From: an uncultured Eubacteriales bacterium
Lineage (GTDB): Bacteria; Bacillota; Clostridia; Oscillospirales; Oscillospiraceae
DNA length: 57,819 nt
Assembly (NCBI GenBank): GCA_900320465.1
Contig: ONSQ01000002.1
Coordinates: 1 to 57,819 of the forward strand
Reading direction: 5' to 3'
The notes under the pieces were generated by a model. It ran no database searches. It saw only the letters and a program-made list of their open reading frames with translations, and had not been told where the DNA came from. Positions 49,456 through 57,532 of this stretch are shown piece by piece (position 1 is the first letter of the stretch; every line of letters starts with the position of its first letter). A program made the translations under genes and the position numbers.

Positions 49456-50542
49456 TTTTGTCTATTCCCAGCCGGTCAAGATCTATTTCGGCGAGGGCCG
49501 CTTTGACGCTCTTTCCGAGATTCTCGCCGAGCAGGGGGTAAAGCGGGCCGTGATCGCCTGCGGTCGCCACTTCGCCCCCCGGGCGGAAAAGCTGCGCGAG
49601 GAGAACGCCGCCATCGTCGGCGTCTTCGGCGGCGTCGAGCAGAACCCCCAGCTCTCCGGCATCATTGAGACCGTGAAGCTCTGCCGCGAGACGAAGGCCG
49701 ACGCCGTCATCGGTATCGGCGGCGGCAGCTCGCTGGACACCGCCAAGTTCGCCGCGGCCATCGCCCTGGGCGACGGCGAGGCCGAGGAATACTACCGCGG
49801 CGAGCGCCCCTTCCCGGACAAGCGCCTTGCGATCATCGCCGTGCCCACCACCGCCGGCACCGGCAGCGAGGTGACCCAGGTCTCCGTGGTCTCCCACGGA
49901 ACGGAGAAAAAGACCATCAACAACCCGGTCTTCATGCCCCGCTGCGCCATCGTCGACCCGCTCATGACCGTCGGCGTCCCGCCCCGCACCACCATGAACA
50001 CCGGCCTTGACGCCCTGGCCCACGCGCTGGAGGGCTACTGGAGCCGCAGCCATCAGCCGATCTCCGATCTGATGGCCATCGAGGCGGTCCGCATCATTCT
50101 GGTGAATCTGGAAAAGGCATACCGCGACGGCTCCGATAAGGAAGCCCGCGCCAGCATGGCCTACGCGGCGCTGCTGGGCGGCCTGTCCTTTGCTCTGCCC
50201 AAGACCGCGGCCAGCCACGCCTGCAGCTACCCGCTGAGCGAGGACTATCACCTGCCCCACGGCGAGGCCTGTGCCTTCACGCTGGACAGTCTGGTGCGCA
50301 TCAACGCCGACGAGCGTCTGGATTATCTCTGCCATGCCGTGGGTCTGTCCGGCACGGATGAGCTCGCCGACCGCATCGACGCGCTCAAGGCCCTGGGCGG
50401 CTTGCGCACGCGCCTGTCCGACCTGGGCGAGGTGGACCTGGACAAGCTCTGCCGCGACTGCGCCGCCCATCCGCTGATGAACAACAACCCCGTCCGTCTG
50501 GACGAGCAATCGCTGAGGCGGATGTTCGAAGCGCTGCAATGA
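49445..50542 (+). CDS. sqwF: iron-type alcohol dehydrogenase (sulfoacetaldehyde reductase candidate)
   Basis: A 365-residue group-III alcohol dehydrogenase: VIGIGGGSSLDTAKFAA (NAD-binding), PTTAGTGSEVTQ, and metal-ligand region GLDALAHALEGYW with HGEACAFTLDSL. In sulfo-TK clusters the reductase converts sulfoacetaldehyde to isethionate and regenerates NAD+. Start ATG 49445 follows GAGGATGAG; the start three codons earlier lacks a site. It overlaps sqwI by 11 bp and the transporter gene by ATGA. Confidence 0.82.
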   Translation: MANNFVYSQPVKIYFGEGRFDALSEILAEQGVKRAVIACGRHFAPRAEKLREENAAIVGVFGGVEQNPQLSGIIETVKLCRETKADAVIGIGGGSSLDTAKFAAAIALGDGEAEEYYRGERPFPDKRLAIIAVPTTAGTGSEVTQVSVVSHGTEKKTINNPVFMPRCAIVDPLMTVGVPPRTTMNTGLDALAHALEGYWSRSHQPISDLMAIEAVRIILVNLEKAYRDGSDKEARASMAYAALLGGLSFALPKTAASHACSYPLSEDYHLPHGEACAFTLDSLVRINADERLDYLCHAVGLSGTDELADRIDALKALGGLRTRLSDLGEVDLDKLCRDCAAHPLMNNNPVRLDEQSLRRMFEALQ

Positions 50543-51465
50543 AAGCGGGACTGAAAAACGCCCTCATGATCGGCGCCATGGTGGTCTCCTGGTCGATCTA
50601 CTACGCCGTGTCCAAGGTCATGGTGGCGGCCACCGGCTCGCCGTATCTGGCCGGTTTTCTGCTGCGCAGCGCGGCGCTGCTGTTTCTGACGCTGCAGCTG
50701 CTGCTGGACGGCAGTTTTGCCCGGCTGTTCCACCAGGGCAAGGCCGTGCGGATCCTGCTGCTGATCGGTGTGTTCGGCTTTCTGCTGGATCTGTTCGCCA
50801 ACCTGGGCTATGCCCGCGGCTCGCTGTCCACCGGCACGGCTCTTCTGAAAACCGACGTGCTGATGGTGAACCTGGCCACGGTGATCCTCTACCGTAAAAA
50901 GCTCTATTTCTCCGACTGGCTGGGCACGCTGGTGATGCTCTTCGGCGTGCTGCTGGTGCTGGGGGTGGATTTCGGGGCCATGCGCCTCAACCCCACCGAC
51001 CTGTTCTTTCTCCTCAGCGCCCTGTGCGTCACGGCCAACGCCTTCATCATCAAGGCCGCCCAGGAGCGCTATCACGAGGACGCCGACATGATCTCCTACT
51101 ACAACAACTTTGTGGTGCTCTTCCTCTTCGGCTCCTCCGCCGCTCTGGCGGGCGATCTGCGCCTGTCCGCCACGGCGCTTTTCCCCGGCTTCTGGTGGCT
51201 CGTGCTGCTGGGCGGACTGGCCCAGACCGGGATCTATTTCTTCTACTACCGCAACCTCAAGCACTATGAGGTCTGGGTGGTCAAGCTGTATCTGCTGCTG
51301 ATGCCCGTGGTCAGCTGCTTCATCGGCCTGGTGTTTCTGGGCGAGGAGCTGACGCTCCGCAAGGCGCTGGGGATCGCGGTGGTGCTGCTGGGCGCGGCGG
51401 TGATCCTGCTGCGCAGCCGTCTGCACGGCGCCGCTTCCGGCGGCGTCCCATCCGCCGGGAGGTGA
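50539..51465 (+). CDS. EamA/DMT-family transporter
   Basis: A 308-residue protein with ten predicted helices in two EamA repeats (MVVSWSIYYAVSKVMVAATG in the first; LSALCVTANAFIIKAAQERY in the second). Start overlaps the dehydrogenase stop by 4 bp. Position after the sulfoacetaldehyde reductase suggests export of isethionate, but import of a sulfosugar cannot be excluded. No other transporter is encoded in the cluster. Confidence 0.82.
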   Translation: MKAGLKNALMIGAMVVSWSIYYAVSKVMVAATGSPYLAGFLLRSAALLFLTLQLLLDGSFARLFHQGKAVRILLLIGVFGFLLDLFANLGYARGSLSTGTALLKTDVLMVNLATVILYRKKLYFSDWLGTLVMLFGVLLVLGVDFGAMRLNPTDLFFLLSALCVTANAFIIKAAQERYHEDADMISYYNNFVVLFLFGSSAALAGDLRLSATALFPGFWWLVLLGGLAQTGIYFFYYRNLKHYEVWVVKLYLLLMPVVSCFIGLVFLGEELTLRKALGIAVVLLGAAVILLRSRLHGAASGGVPSAGR

Positions 51466-51469
51466 AGCC

Positions 51470-52690
51470 ATGCCCTATCAAGGCGACAATATGCTCCGTG
51501 TCCGACGCAACAACCGCAGCGCCGCGCTGCGCATGCTGCACGAGCGCGGCAGCCTGTCCCGTAAGCGTCTGGCCGAGAGTCTCGGTCTGACGCCCGCCGC
51601 CATCACCAAGATCGTGGGCGAGATGATCGCCGAAGGCCTTGTCAGCGAGGGCATGGCCCTCAAGGGAGAGGGCGCCGGCCGCCGCGAGGTCATGGTGGAA
51701 CTCAGCGTCCGCTCCCGCGCGGCCCTGGGGCTGTTCATCAACCTGCGCCAGGCGATCCTCTCCGCCGTCTGGCTGGACGGCACGGTGATCTTCTCCGAGG
51801 AGCTGACCCTCAGCCCCGGTGCCCCCGCCGACGAGACGGTCCGCTCCCTGTGCGCGCGTCTGCTGACCCTGGCGCGGGAGCATGTGCTGGAACGCGACCG
51901 GCTCCTGGGCATCGGCGTTGCCATGCGCGGCGTGGCCTCCGAGGACGGCAGGGTGGTGCGCAACAGCTATTCCGCTCTGGACACGCTGGATTACCCGCTC
52001 TGTGCGCGGGTGGAGGAGCTGACGGGGCTGAAGTGTCTCATGAGCAACAACGTCCGCGCGCTATTCGCCGCCCAGATGTTCCTGTCCCGTGACCGGGACC
52101 TGCGCAGCCAGTTTTTTGTCCGCTGCGAGGTGGGCATCGGTGCCTCCTTCGCCATCGGCGACGAGATCTGGCTGGGCAGCTCCGGCCAGTGTGCCGAGAT
52201 CGGCCACATCCCGGTGGTGCGCCGGGGCGGCAAGCCCTGCTCCTGCGGCAAATCCGGCTGTCTGGAGACCGTGGCCTCTCCCAGCGCCCTGGTGCGTGAC
52301 GCCCGTGAGCTGCTGGAGAAGGGCGAGGCGGAGCTGCTGCGTCGGATCTGTGAGCGCCGGGGCGTCCGCCCCGGACTGGAAGAGGTGTTCGAGGCCGCCT
52401 GCGGCGGCGACGCCGCCGTGGCCGCGCTGGTGGACCGGGCCGTGGAGGCCCTGGGCGGTGCACTCAGAGGCGTGGTCTACACCCTCGACCCGGGCAAGAT
52501 CGTGCTCTACGGCGCTCTCTTCGACAACCCCTATTATCTCTCCCGCCTGCTGGCGGAGCTGCGCGAGGGGGTCGACGCCTCCCACGCCGTGCCGGTGGAA
52601 AAAAGCCGGCTGAATCACCAGCTGGAGGATCGCGCCGCGCCGCTTCTGGTGGTGGAGCGCTTCCTCGCCTGCGGCGGCATGAGCGAATAA
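51470..52690 (+). CDS. ROK-family transcriptional regulator
   Basis: A 406-residue XylR/NagC-type ROK protein. An N-terminal winged helix (RGSLSRKRLAESLGLTPAAI) precedes the ROK sugar-kinase-like fold with the zinc motif CSCGKSGCLE and the sugar-site motif AEIGHIPV. It probably represses the divergent sulfoquinovose operons, with a sugar ligand as inducer. Last gene of the operon; GGGAGGTGAAGCC ribosome site. Confidence 0.92.
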   Translation: MPYQGDNMLRVRRNNRSAALRMLHERGSLSRKRLAESLGLTPAAITKIVGEMIAEGLVSEGMALKGEGAGRREVMVELSVRSRAALGLFINLRQAILSAVWLDGTVIFSEELTLSPGAPADETVRSLCARLLTLAREHVLERDRLLGIGVAMRGVASEDGRVVRNSYSALDTLDYPLCARVEELTGLKCLMSNNVRALFAAQMFLSRDRDLRSQFFVRCEVGIGASFAIGDEIWLGSSGQCAEIGHIPVVRRGGKPCSCGKSGCLETVASPSALVRDARELLEKGEAELLRRICERRGVRPGLEEVFEAACGGDAAVAALVDRAVEALGGALRGVVYTLDPGKIVLYGALFDNPYYLSRLLAELREGVDASHAVPVEKSRLNHQLEDRAAPLLVVERFLACGGMSE

Positions 52691-52705
52691 ACGCATCGGA
52701 TAAAA

Positions 52706-52745
52706 AACGTCCGGAGAACCAGATCGGTTCTCCGGATGTTTTTTG
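52706..52745. terminator. terminator of sulfoquinovose operon
   Basis: AACGTCCGGAGAACC / GGTTCTCCGGATGTT hairpin followed by a T run. Confidence 0.9.
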
Positions 52746-52755
52746 TCTGTTCTGC

Positions 52756-53277
52756 TTACTTGGCGTAGAACTCCAGCTCGGGATAGGCCTCGTCGCAGAT
52801 CTTCACAATGTACCAAAGGCCGTCAAAGGCGATCTCGCCCGCCTCCTCGCAGTCGCGCAGCGGCGCGTCCAGCTTGGCCGTGATGGAGTAATCGGTCAGA
52901 TCCACCGTGAAGGTCACATACTTGTAGGCGTTGTTGATGTCGTTGACCAGCGCCAGCACCTCGGCCAGATCGCGCTTGTCAAAGTCGATCACGTTCCAGA
53001 CGCGCATGCTGACGGAATCGAGATCCTTGTTGAAATAGATGTTGACCTCGATATCCTTCATGTTGTCCTCGTCGAAGGCGCAGTAGATATACTCATCCTC
53101 GTCTTCGTCGATGCCGTTGTTTTCATATTTGATCCCTTCCTCGTCCAGCACCTTCAGGAAGGCCGCGGTAGTTGCATAGGCCGCCTTGCTTCCCTTCGCC
53201 GCGAAGGCGCTGACGCCCAGACTCAGGATCAGAGCCAGGACCAGGATAAACGCGAGAACTGTTTTGCGTGCTTTCAT
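52756..53277 (-). CDS. secreted YbjN-like protein
   Basis: A 173-residue protein with a clear signal peptide (MKARKTVLAFILVLALILSL, cleavage near AFA). The mature part alternates strands and helices (AFLKVLDEEGIKYENNG, MRVWNVIDFDKRD, NDINNAYKYVTFTVDLTDYS) like the YbjN/type-III-chaperone fold. AAAAGGAG precedes ATG 53277. It lies 56 bp after the carbonic anhydrase gene on the same strand. Function unknown. Confidence 0.6.
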   Translation of the reverse strand: MKARKTVLAFILVLALILSLGVSAFAAKGSKAAYATTAAFLKVLDEEGIKYENNGIDEDEDEYIYCAFDEDNMKDIEVNIYFNKDLDSVSMRVWNVIDFDKRDLAEVLALVNDINNAYKYVTFTVDLTDYSITAKLDAPLRDCEEAGEIAFDGLWYIVKICDEAYPELEFYAK

Positions 53278-53333
53278 GTCGCCGTCTCCTTTTCTCTTTG
53301 ATAGTTTCAGCTTATCAGTCTGCGCCGTCTTTG

Positions 53334-53882
53334 TCAAGAGTTTGCCTCTTCCCCGTCCAGATACCGCACCTCGCCGCTGAAAACGTCGTACACCGCTCCG
53401 ATGATCCGCGCCTCGCCCACCTCGGGGTGCTCGGCGAACTCACGCCGGATGTGCGCAGTCGCGTGCAGGACGTTTTTCTCGCACGCGCGCAGCGGATCGC
53501 GCTCTTCGCCGATGGCGGCAGCGATCTCGTCGGTGATATAGCGGATGAAGCCGTCGCTCTCGCCGTGCAGCGCTGCGTCCACCGCGCCGCAGCGCGTGTG
53601 GCCCAGCACGATCACCAGTCCGCAGCCCAGATGCGCCGCGGCGTATTCGATGCTTCCCAGCTGGTGGTTATCCAGCACGTTGCCCGCCACGCGGATCACG
53701 AACAGCTCACCCAGCGAGACGTCGAAGATCTCCTCCGGGATCACGCGCGAGTCCGAGCAGGCGACCACGATCGCCCAGGGCTTCTGGCCGTGCAGGGCGG
53801 TCTGTTCGCGTCCTTCCCTGTCCGAATTCAGACAATAGCGTCTGTTGCCCTCCGTCAGCCGCTGGATCAGTGCCTTGTTCAT
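53334..53882 (-). CDS. beta-class carbonic anhydrase
   Basis: A 182-residue enzyme hydrating CO2 to bicarbonate. Zinc ligands and dyad are visible: Cys42, Asp44 and Arg46 (CSDSR), His95 and Cys98 (HTRCGA). Length is at the short end for the class. The ATG at 53882 has AAGGG 9 nt upstream and is preferred over ATG 53891. Probably monocistronic or with the YbjN gene. Confidence 0.93.
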   Translation of the reverse strand: MNKALIQRLTEGNRRYCLNSDREGREQTALHGQKPWAIVVACSDSRVIPEEIFDVSLGELFVIRVAGNVLDNHQLGSIEYAAAHLGCGLVIVLGHTRCGAVDAALHGESDGFIRYITDEIAAAIGEERDPLRACEKNVLHATAHIRREFAEHPEVGEARIIGAVYDVFSGEVRYLDGEEANS

Positions 53883-53957
53883 CTTACGCATCCCTTCCTT
53901 TCTTCTTCATAATATACCAAAAAAATGTCCCTGAAAAGGGCCGGAACGGAAAAAAGA

Positions 53958-53986
53958 TTTACAGTCCCGCGTTCTTTTGATATAAT
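53958..53986 (+). promoter_or_regulatory. promoter of kup
   Basis: TTTACA (53958-53963), 17-nt spacer, TATAAT (53981-53986). Confidence 0.7.
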
Positions 53987-54044
53987 AAGATATTACAATT
54001 TCGATCTGTTTCGTGCGCTGCGCTTGAAGGAGGGTCCTCCCCAT

Positions 54045-56039
54045 ATGAAGAACAAACAGAAGTTTCGTTTCGGTCTCTTTCTGGTGACCATCGGTATCGT
54101 CTACGGCGACATCGGCACCTCGCCGCTGTACGTGATGAAGTCGATCCTTGAGGGCAACGGCGGGCTTGGCGCCGTGGACGAGAACTTCATTATAGGCTCG
54201 CTGTCTCTGGTGATCTGGACGATCACGCTTCTGACCACGATCAAATATGTGCTCATCGCCATGAAGGCCGACAACCACGGTGAGGGCGGCATCTTTTCGC
54301 TCTACTCTCTGGTGAAGGATTGCGGCAAATGGCTGATCCTGCCGGCCATGCTGGGCGGCGCGGCGCTGCTGGCCGACGGCGTGCTGACCCCCGCCGTCAC
54401 CGTCACCACGGCGGTGGAGGGTCTGCGCTCCATCCCCAGCATGGACCGTTTCCTCGGCGACGGCCAGTGGAAGGTAGTGTTCATCACCCTTTTGATCATC
54501 ACCGCCCTTTTCTCTGTCCAGCACGCCGGTACCAGCCGCATCGGCAAGGCCTTCGGCCCGGTCATGCTGCTGTGGTTCAGCTTTCTGGGCGTCACGGGCC
54601 TGCTGCACATTGTGTCGCTGCCGGTGGTGCTGCGGGCCTTCAACCCGCTCTACGCCGTGCGCGTGCTCTTCAGCCCCGCCAACAAGCTGGGCTTCATGAT
54701 CCTGGGCAGCGTGTTCCTGGCCACCACCGGTGCCGAGGCGCTGTACTCCGACATGGGCCATGTGGGCAAGGAGAACATCTACTTCTCCTGGCCCTTCGTC
54801 AAGCTGTGCCTGATCCTGAACTATCTGGGCCAGGGCGCCTGGATCATCCAAAGCCGCGGCAACAGCGCGCTTGCGGCCATTGAGGATCTCAACCCCTTCT
54901 TCCTCATGCTGCCCGAGGCGCTGCGTCCCTTTGCCGTTGTGCTGGGAGCGGCCGCGGCCATCATCGCCTCCCAGGCGCTGATCACCGGCTCCTACACCCT
55001 GGTGTCCGAGGCGATCCTGCTGGACCTTCTGCCGCATCTGGAGATCCGCTATCCCGCCGACACCAAGGGCCAGCTCTACATCGGCAAGGTCAACAACCTG
55101 CTGTGGATCGGCTGCAGTCTGGTGGTGCTCTACTTCCGCTCCGGTGCCCGCATTGAGTCCGCCTACGGTCTGGCCATCACGCTGACCATGCTGATGACCA
55201 CGCTGCTGCTGGCGGTCTACCTGTTCCGGCTGCGCCGCAAGCCCGTTCTGGCTCTCTTCGTGCTGCTGCTCTTCGGTCTGATCGAGTCGATCTTCTTCAT
55301 CTCCAGCCTCAGCAAGTTCACCCACGGCGGCTATGTCACCGTGCTTCTGACGCTGCTGCTGCTCTTCATCATGATCATCTGGTATCGCGGCACCCAGCTG
55401 GAGCGTCAGTACTGCACCCGTCTGAAGGTCCGCGACCATGTCCCCAGCCTGGTGGCCCTCCACAACGACGCCGAGATCCCGCTGCTGGCCCACAACCTGG
55501 TGTACCTCGTGAACGGCAGCGATCCCGAGCTGATGGACCGCGACATCCTCTACTCGATTCTGGACAAGGACACCAAGCGGGCCCAGGCCTACTGGTTTGT
55601 CTCGGTGCACACCCTCAACGAGCCCAACACCATGAACTACGAGCTCGAGCGCTACGGCACCGACTGCATTTTCCGCATCCGCATCAATCTGGGCTTCAAG
55701 TGCGCGCCGCGTGTAAACGTGTACCTGCGTCAGATCGTCCAGGACATGCAAATGCGGGGCGAGCTGCCCGACCAGGATAAGAAGTACTCCATTTACGGCA
55801 AGTCCAACGTGGGTACCTTCAAATTCTGCATGATCCACAAATCCGTCACCACCAAGACGGAGCTGAGCGATTTTGACGAATTCGTGCTCAACGCCAAGTA
55901 TTCGATCCGCCGCGTTGCCGGCTCCAAGGTCCGCTGGTACGGTCTGGACACCTCCTCTCTGATCATGGAGAACGTGCCCATGATCACCGGCGGCGGCAGC
56001 GTCAGCGGCCGGATCACCCGCATGGAAAAGGAGGACTGA
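54045..56039 (+). CDS. kup: Kup/HAK/KT-family potassium transporter
   Basis: A 664-residue protein with 12 membrane helices, taking up potassium with protons. Signature residues: GIVYGDIGTSPLYVMKS near the start, DNHGEGGIFSLYSL, then GGAALLADGVLTPAVTVTTA and SIFFISSLSKFTHGGYVT. The cytoplasmic C-terminal domain follows. ATG 54045 is chosen from the conserved N-terminus and GAAGGAGGG 10 nt upstream. It is followed 2 bp later by proC. Confidence 0.95.
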   Translation: MKNKQKFRFGLFLVTIGIVYGDIGTSPLYVMKSILEGNGGLGAVDENFIIGSLSLVIWTITLLTTIKYVLIAMKADNHGEGGIFSLYSLVKDCGKWLILPAMLGGAALLADGVLTPAVTVTTAVEGLRSIPSMDRFLGDGQWKVVFITLLIITALFSVQHAGTSRIGKAFGPVMLLWFSFLGVTGLLHIVSLPVVLRAFNPLYAVRVLFSPANKLGFMILGSVFLATTGAEALYSDMGHVGKENIYFSWPFVKLCLILNYLGQGAWIIQSRGNSALAAIEDLNPFFLMLPEALRPFAVVLGAAAAIIASQALITGSYTLVSEAILLDLLPHLEIRYPADTKGQLYIGKVNNLLWIGCSLVVLYFRSGARIESAYGLAITLTMLMTTLLLAVYLFRLRRKPVLALFVLLLFGLIESIFFISSLSKFTHGGYVTVLLTLLLLFIMIIWYRGTQLERQYCTRLKVRDHVPSLVALHNDAEIPLLAHNLVYLVNGSDPELMDRDILYSILDKDTKRAQAYWFVSVHTLNEPNTMNYELERYGTDCIFRIRINLGFKCAPRVNVYLRQIVQDMQMRGELPDQDKKYSIYGKSNVGTFKFCMIHKSVTTKTELSDFDEFVLNAKYSIRRVAGSKVRWYGLDTSSLIMENVPMITGGGSVSGRITRMEKED

Positions 56040-56041
56040 AC

Positions 56042-56735
56042 ATGCCCGTTGTAGGCTTTATCGGAACCGGAAACATGGGCGGCGCCCTGGCCCAGGCCGC
56101 GGCGAAGAGCCCGCTGACCGAGCGTCTGCTGCTTGCCAACCGCACGCCGGAAAAGGCCCTGCGTCTTGCCGAGGCGCTGGGCGGCGAGGTGGTGGACAAC
56201 GCCGCGGCGGCCCGCCTGTCGGACGTTCTCTTTCTCGCCGTCAAGCCCCAGATGCTGCGCGCCATGGTGCCGGACATTCTGGGCGAGCTTCACGCGCGCG
56301 GCCGCGTGCTCATCGTCTCGATGATAGCGGGCTGGACGGTGGACGAACTGGCAAAGCTCCTGGGCGTGGCCTCGGTGGTGCGCATCATGCCCAACATCCC
56401 CGTGGCCGTGGGCGGCGGCGTGACCATGCTCTGCGGAGGCCGCCTCCGGCGTCACGGGCTGCGGTCCGGCCTTTGCGGCCATGTTCGTGGACGCCCTGGC
56501 CGACGGCGCCGTGGCCTGCGGTCTGCCCCGGAAAGAGGCCATCGCCTATGCCGCCCAGATGATGAAGGGCACCGCCGAGCTGCTGCTTTCGACCGGCGAG
56601 CATCCGGACGCGCTGCGCGACCGGGTCTGTTCCCCCGGCGGCAGCACCATCCAGGGCGTGCGCAAGCTGGAGGAGGGCGCCTTCCGCGCCGCGGTGATGA
56701 ACGCCGTGATCGCCACCTTTGAAAAGGAATTCTGA
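56042..56735 (+). pseudogene. proC: pyrroline-5-carboxylate reductase, internal out-of-frame deletion
   Basis: The first 125 codons encode a normal proC N-terminus (MPVVGFIGTGNMGGALAQAA, then MIAGWTVDELAKLLG, RIMPNIPVAVGGGVT). At about 56440 the frame jumps: the sequence GVTGCGPAFAAMFVDALADG continues in another frame to 56735 (QMMKGTAELLLS, SPGGSTIQGV). About 45 residues between these blocks, normally leading into the GxGPA motif, are missing. As written, the gene yields a 226-residue protein with a wrong C-terminus ending at 56722. Proline synthesis would need another enzyme, or this is an assembly gap. Confidence 0.85.
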
Positions 56736-56747
56736 GCATAATACAAA

Positions 56748-56788
56748 CAAAAAGCCTTTTCGGCATGACGCCGAAAAGGCTTTTTTTG
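56748..56788. terminator. bidirectional terminator between proC and guanylate-kinase-like genes
   Basis: AAAAAGCCTTTTCGGC / GCCGAAAAGGCTTTTT stem with T runs at both sides. Confidence 0.92.
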
Positions 56789-56800
56789 TAGTATTTCTTC

Positions 56801-57340
56801 TCAGTCCAGCAGCGCGCTGAGCTCTTTCGCCGCCTGCTCAAGATCGTCGCTGCAGATCCTCACGTCGCAGAATCCGGACAGCTCGCGCTGCTCGCGGGCG
56901 GTCTGCAGCCGCAGCGTACATTCCAGCGCGCTGCGCGACAGGGCCTCATAGCGCTCCCGCAGTACCTCCGCCGAGGGCTCGATGTACACGCACACCGCCT
57001 CCGGCATGTTCCTTTTCACTTCTCCGGCGCGCTTCACGTCCAGATCCAGCAGCACGTTCTTGCCTTCGGCGAGCTTTTCGTTCACCAGACGCCGCGAGGT
57101 GCCGTAGTCGTTTCCGGCAAACTCCGTGGTCTCCAGCAGATCCCCGGCCTCCTTCAGGGCGTTCCAGCCCTCCAGGTCATAAAAGAAGAAGCCGACGCCG
57201 TCTTTTTCCCCCGCCTTCCTTTTGCGGGCCGTGACCGGGATCACGCGCGAGGCGTCGCTGCGCGCGGCCAGCACATTTGCGACGATATCGCTGATACCGG
57301 CGCCGGAGGGCCCGGAGATGACAAACAGCTTTTTGCTCAT
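56801..57340 (-). CDS. guanylate-kinase-like protein without P-loop lysine
   Basis: A 179-residue protein of guanylate-kinase length. The P-loop reads GPSGAGIS (10-17): the usual lysine is isoleucine 16. GMP-binding landmarks remain partly: SRVIPVTARKRKAGEKDG, GVGFFFYD, TEFAGNDYGTS, then NVLLDLDVKRAG. Binding of GMP may persist but phosphoryl transfer is unlikely. CGGAGG precedes ATG 57340. The cell must have a separate functional gmk. Confidence 0.8.
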   Translation of the reverse strand: MSKKLFVISGPSGAGISDIVANVLAARSDASRVIPVTARKRKAGEKDGVGFFFYDLEGWNALKEAGDLLETTEFAGNDYGTSRRLVNEKLAEGKNVLLDLDVKRAGEVKRNMPEAVCVYIEPSAEVLRERYEALSRSALECTLRLQTAREQRELSGFCDVRICSDDLEQAAKELSALLD

Positions 57341-57370
57341 GGTGTATGCCTCCGAAGTGTTGTTAGTGTC

Positions 57371-57400
57371 AGTATACCACGCGCCTCCCGCCGCGCGCAA
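57371..57400 (-). promoter_or_regulatory. promoter of guanylate-kinase-like gene
   Basis: Minus strand TTGCGC (57395-57400), 18-nt spacer, TATACT (57371-57376). Confidence 0.5.
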
Positions 57401-57461
57401 GCCCCCGGAGGGGATACCCGTTTTTTTCGCAAAATATTCGCCCGGACGCGGCGGGTAATCG

Positions 57462-57490
57462 TTGCAAGCGCGGCGCGGGGATGGTATAAT
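57462..57490 (+). promoter_or_regulatory. promoter of DUF4298 gene
   Basis: TTGCAA (57462-57467), 17-nt spacer, TATAAT (57485-57490). Confidence 0.75.
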
Positions 57491-57532
57491 AGATTGGTTT
57501 TTTAGAGTCCGCGTGGAAAGGAGGCGCGTATC

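Noticed and set aside
53907..55838. 643-codon minus-strand frame opposite kup
   Set aside because: Low-complexity antisense shadow; Kup motifs are on the plus strand.
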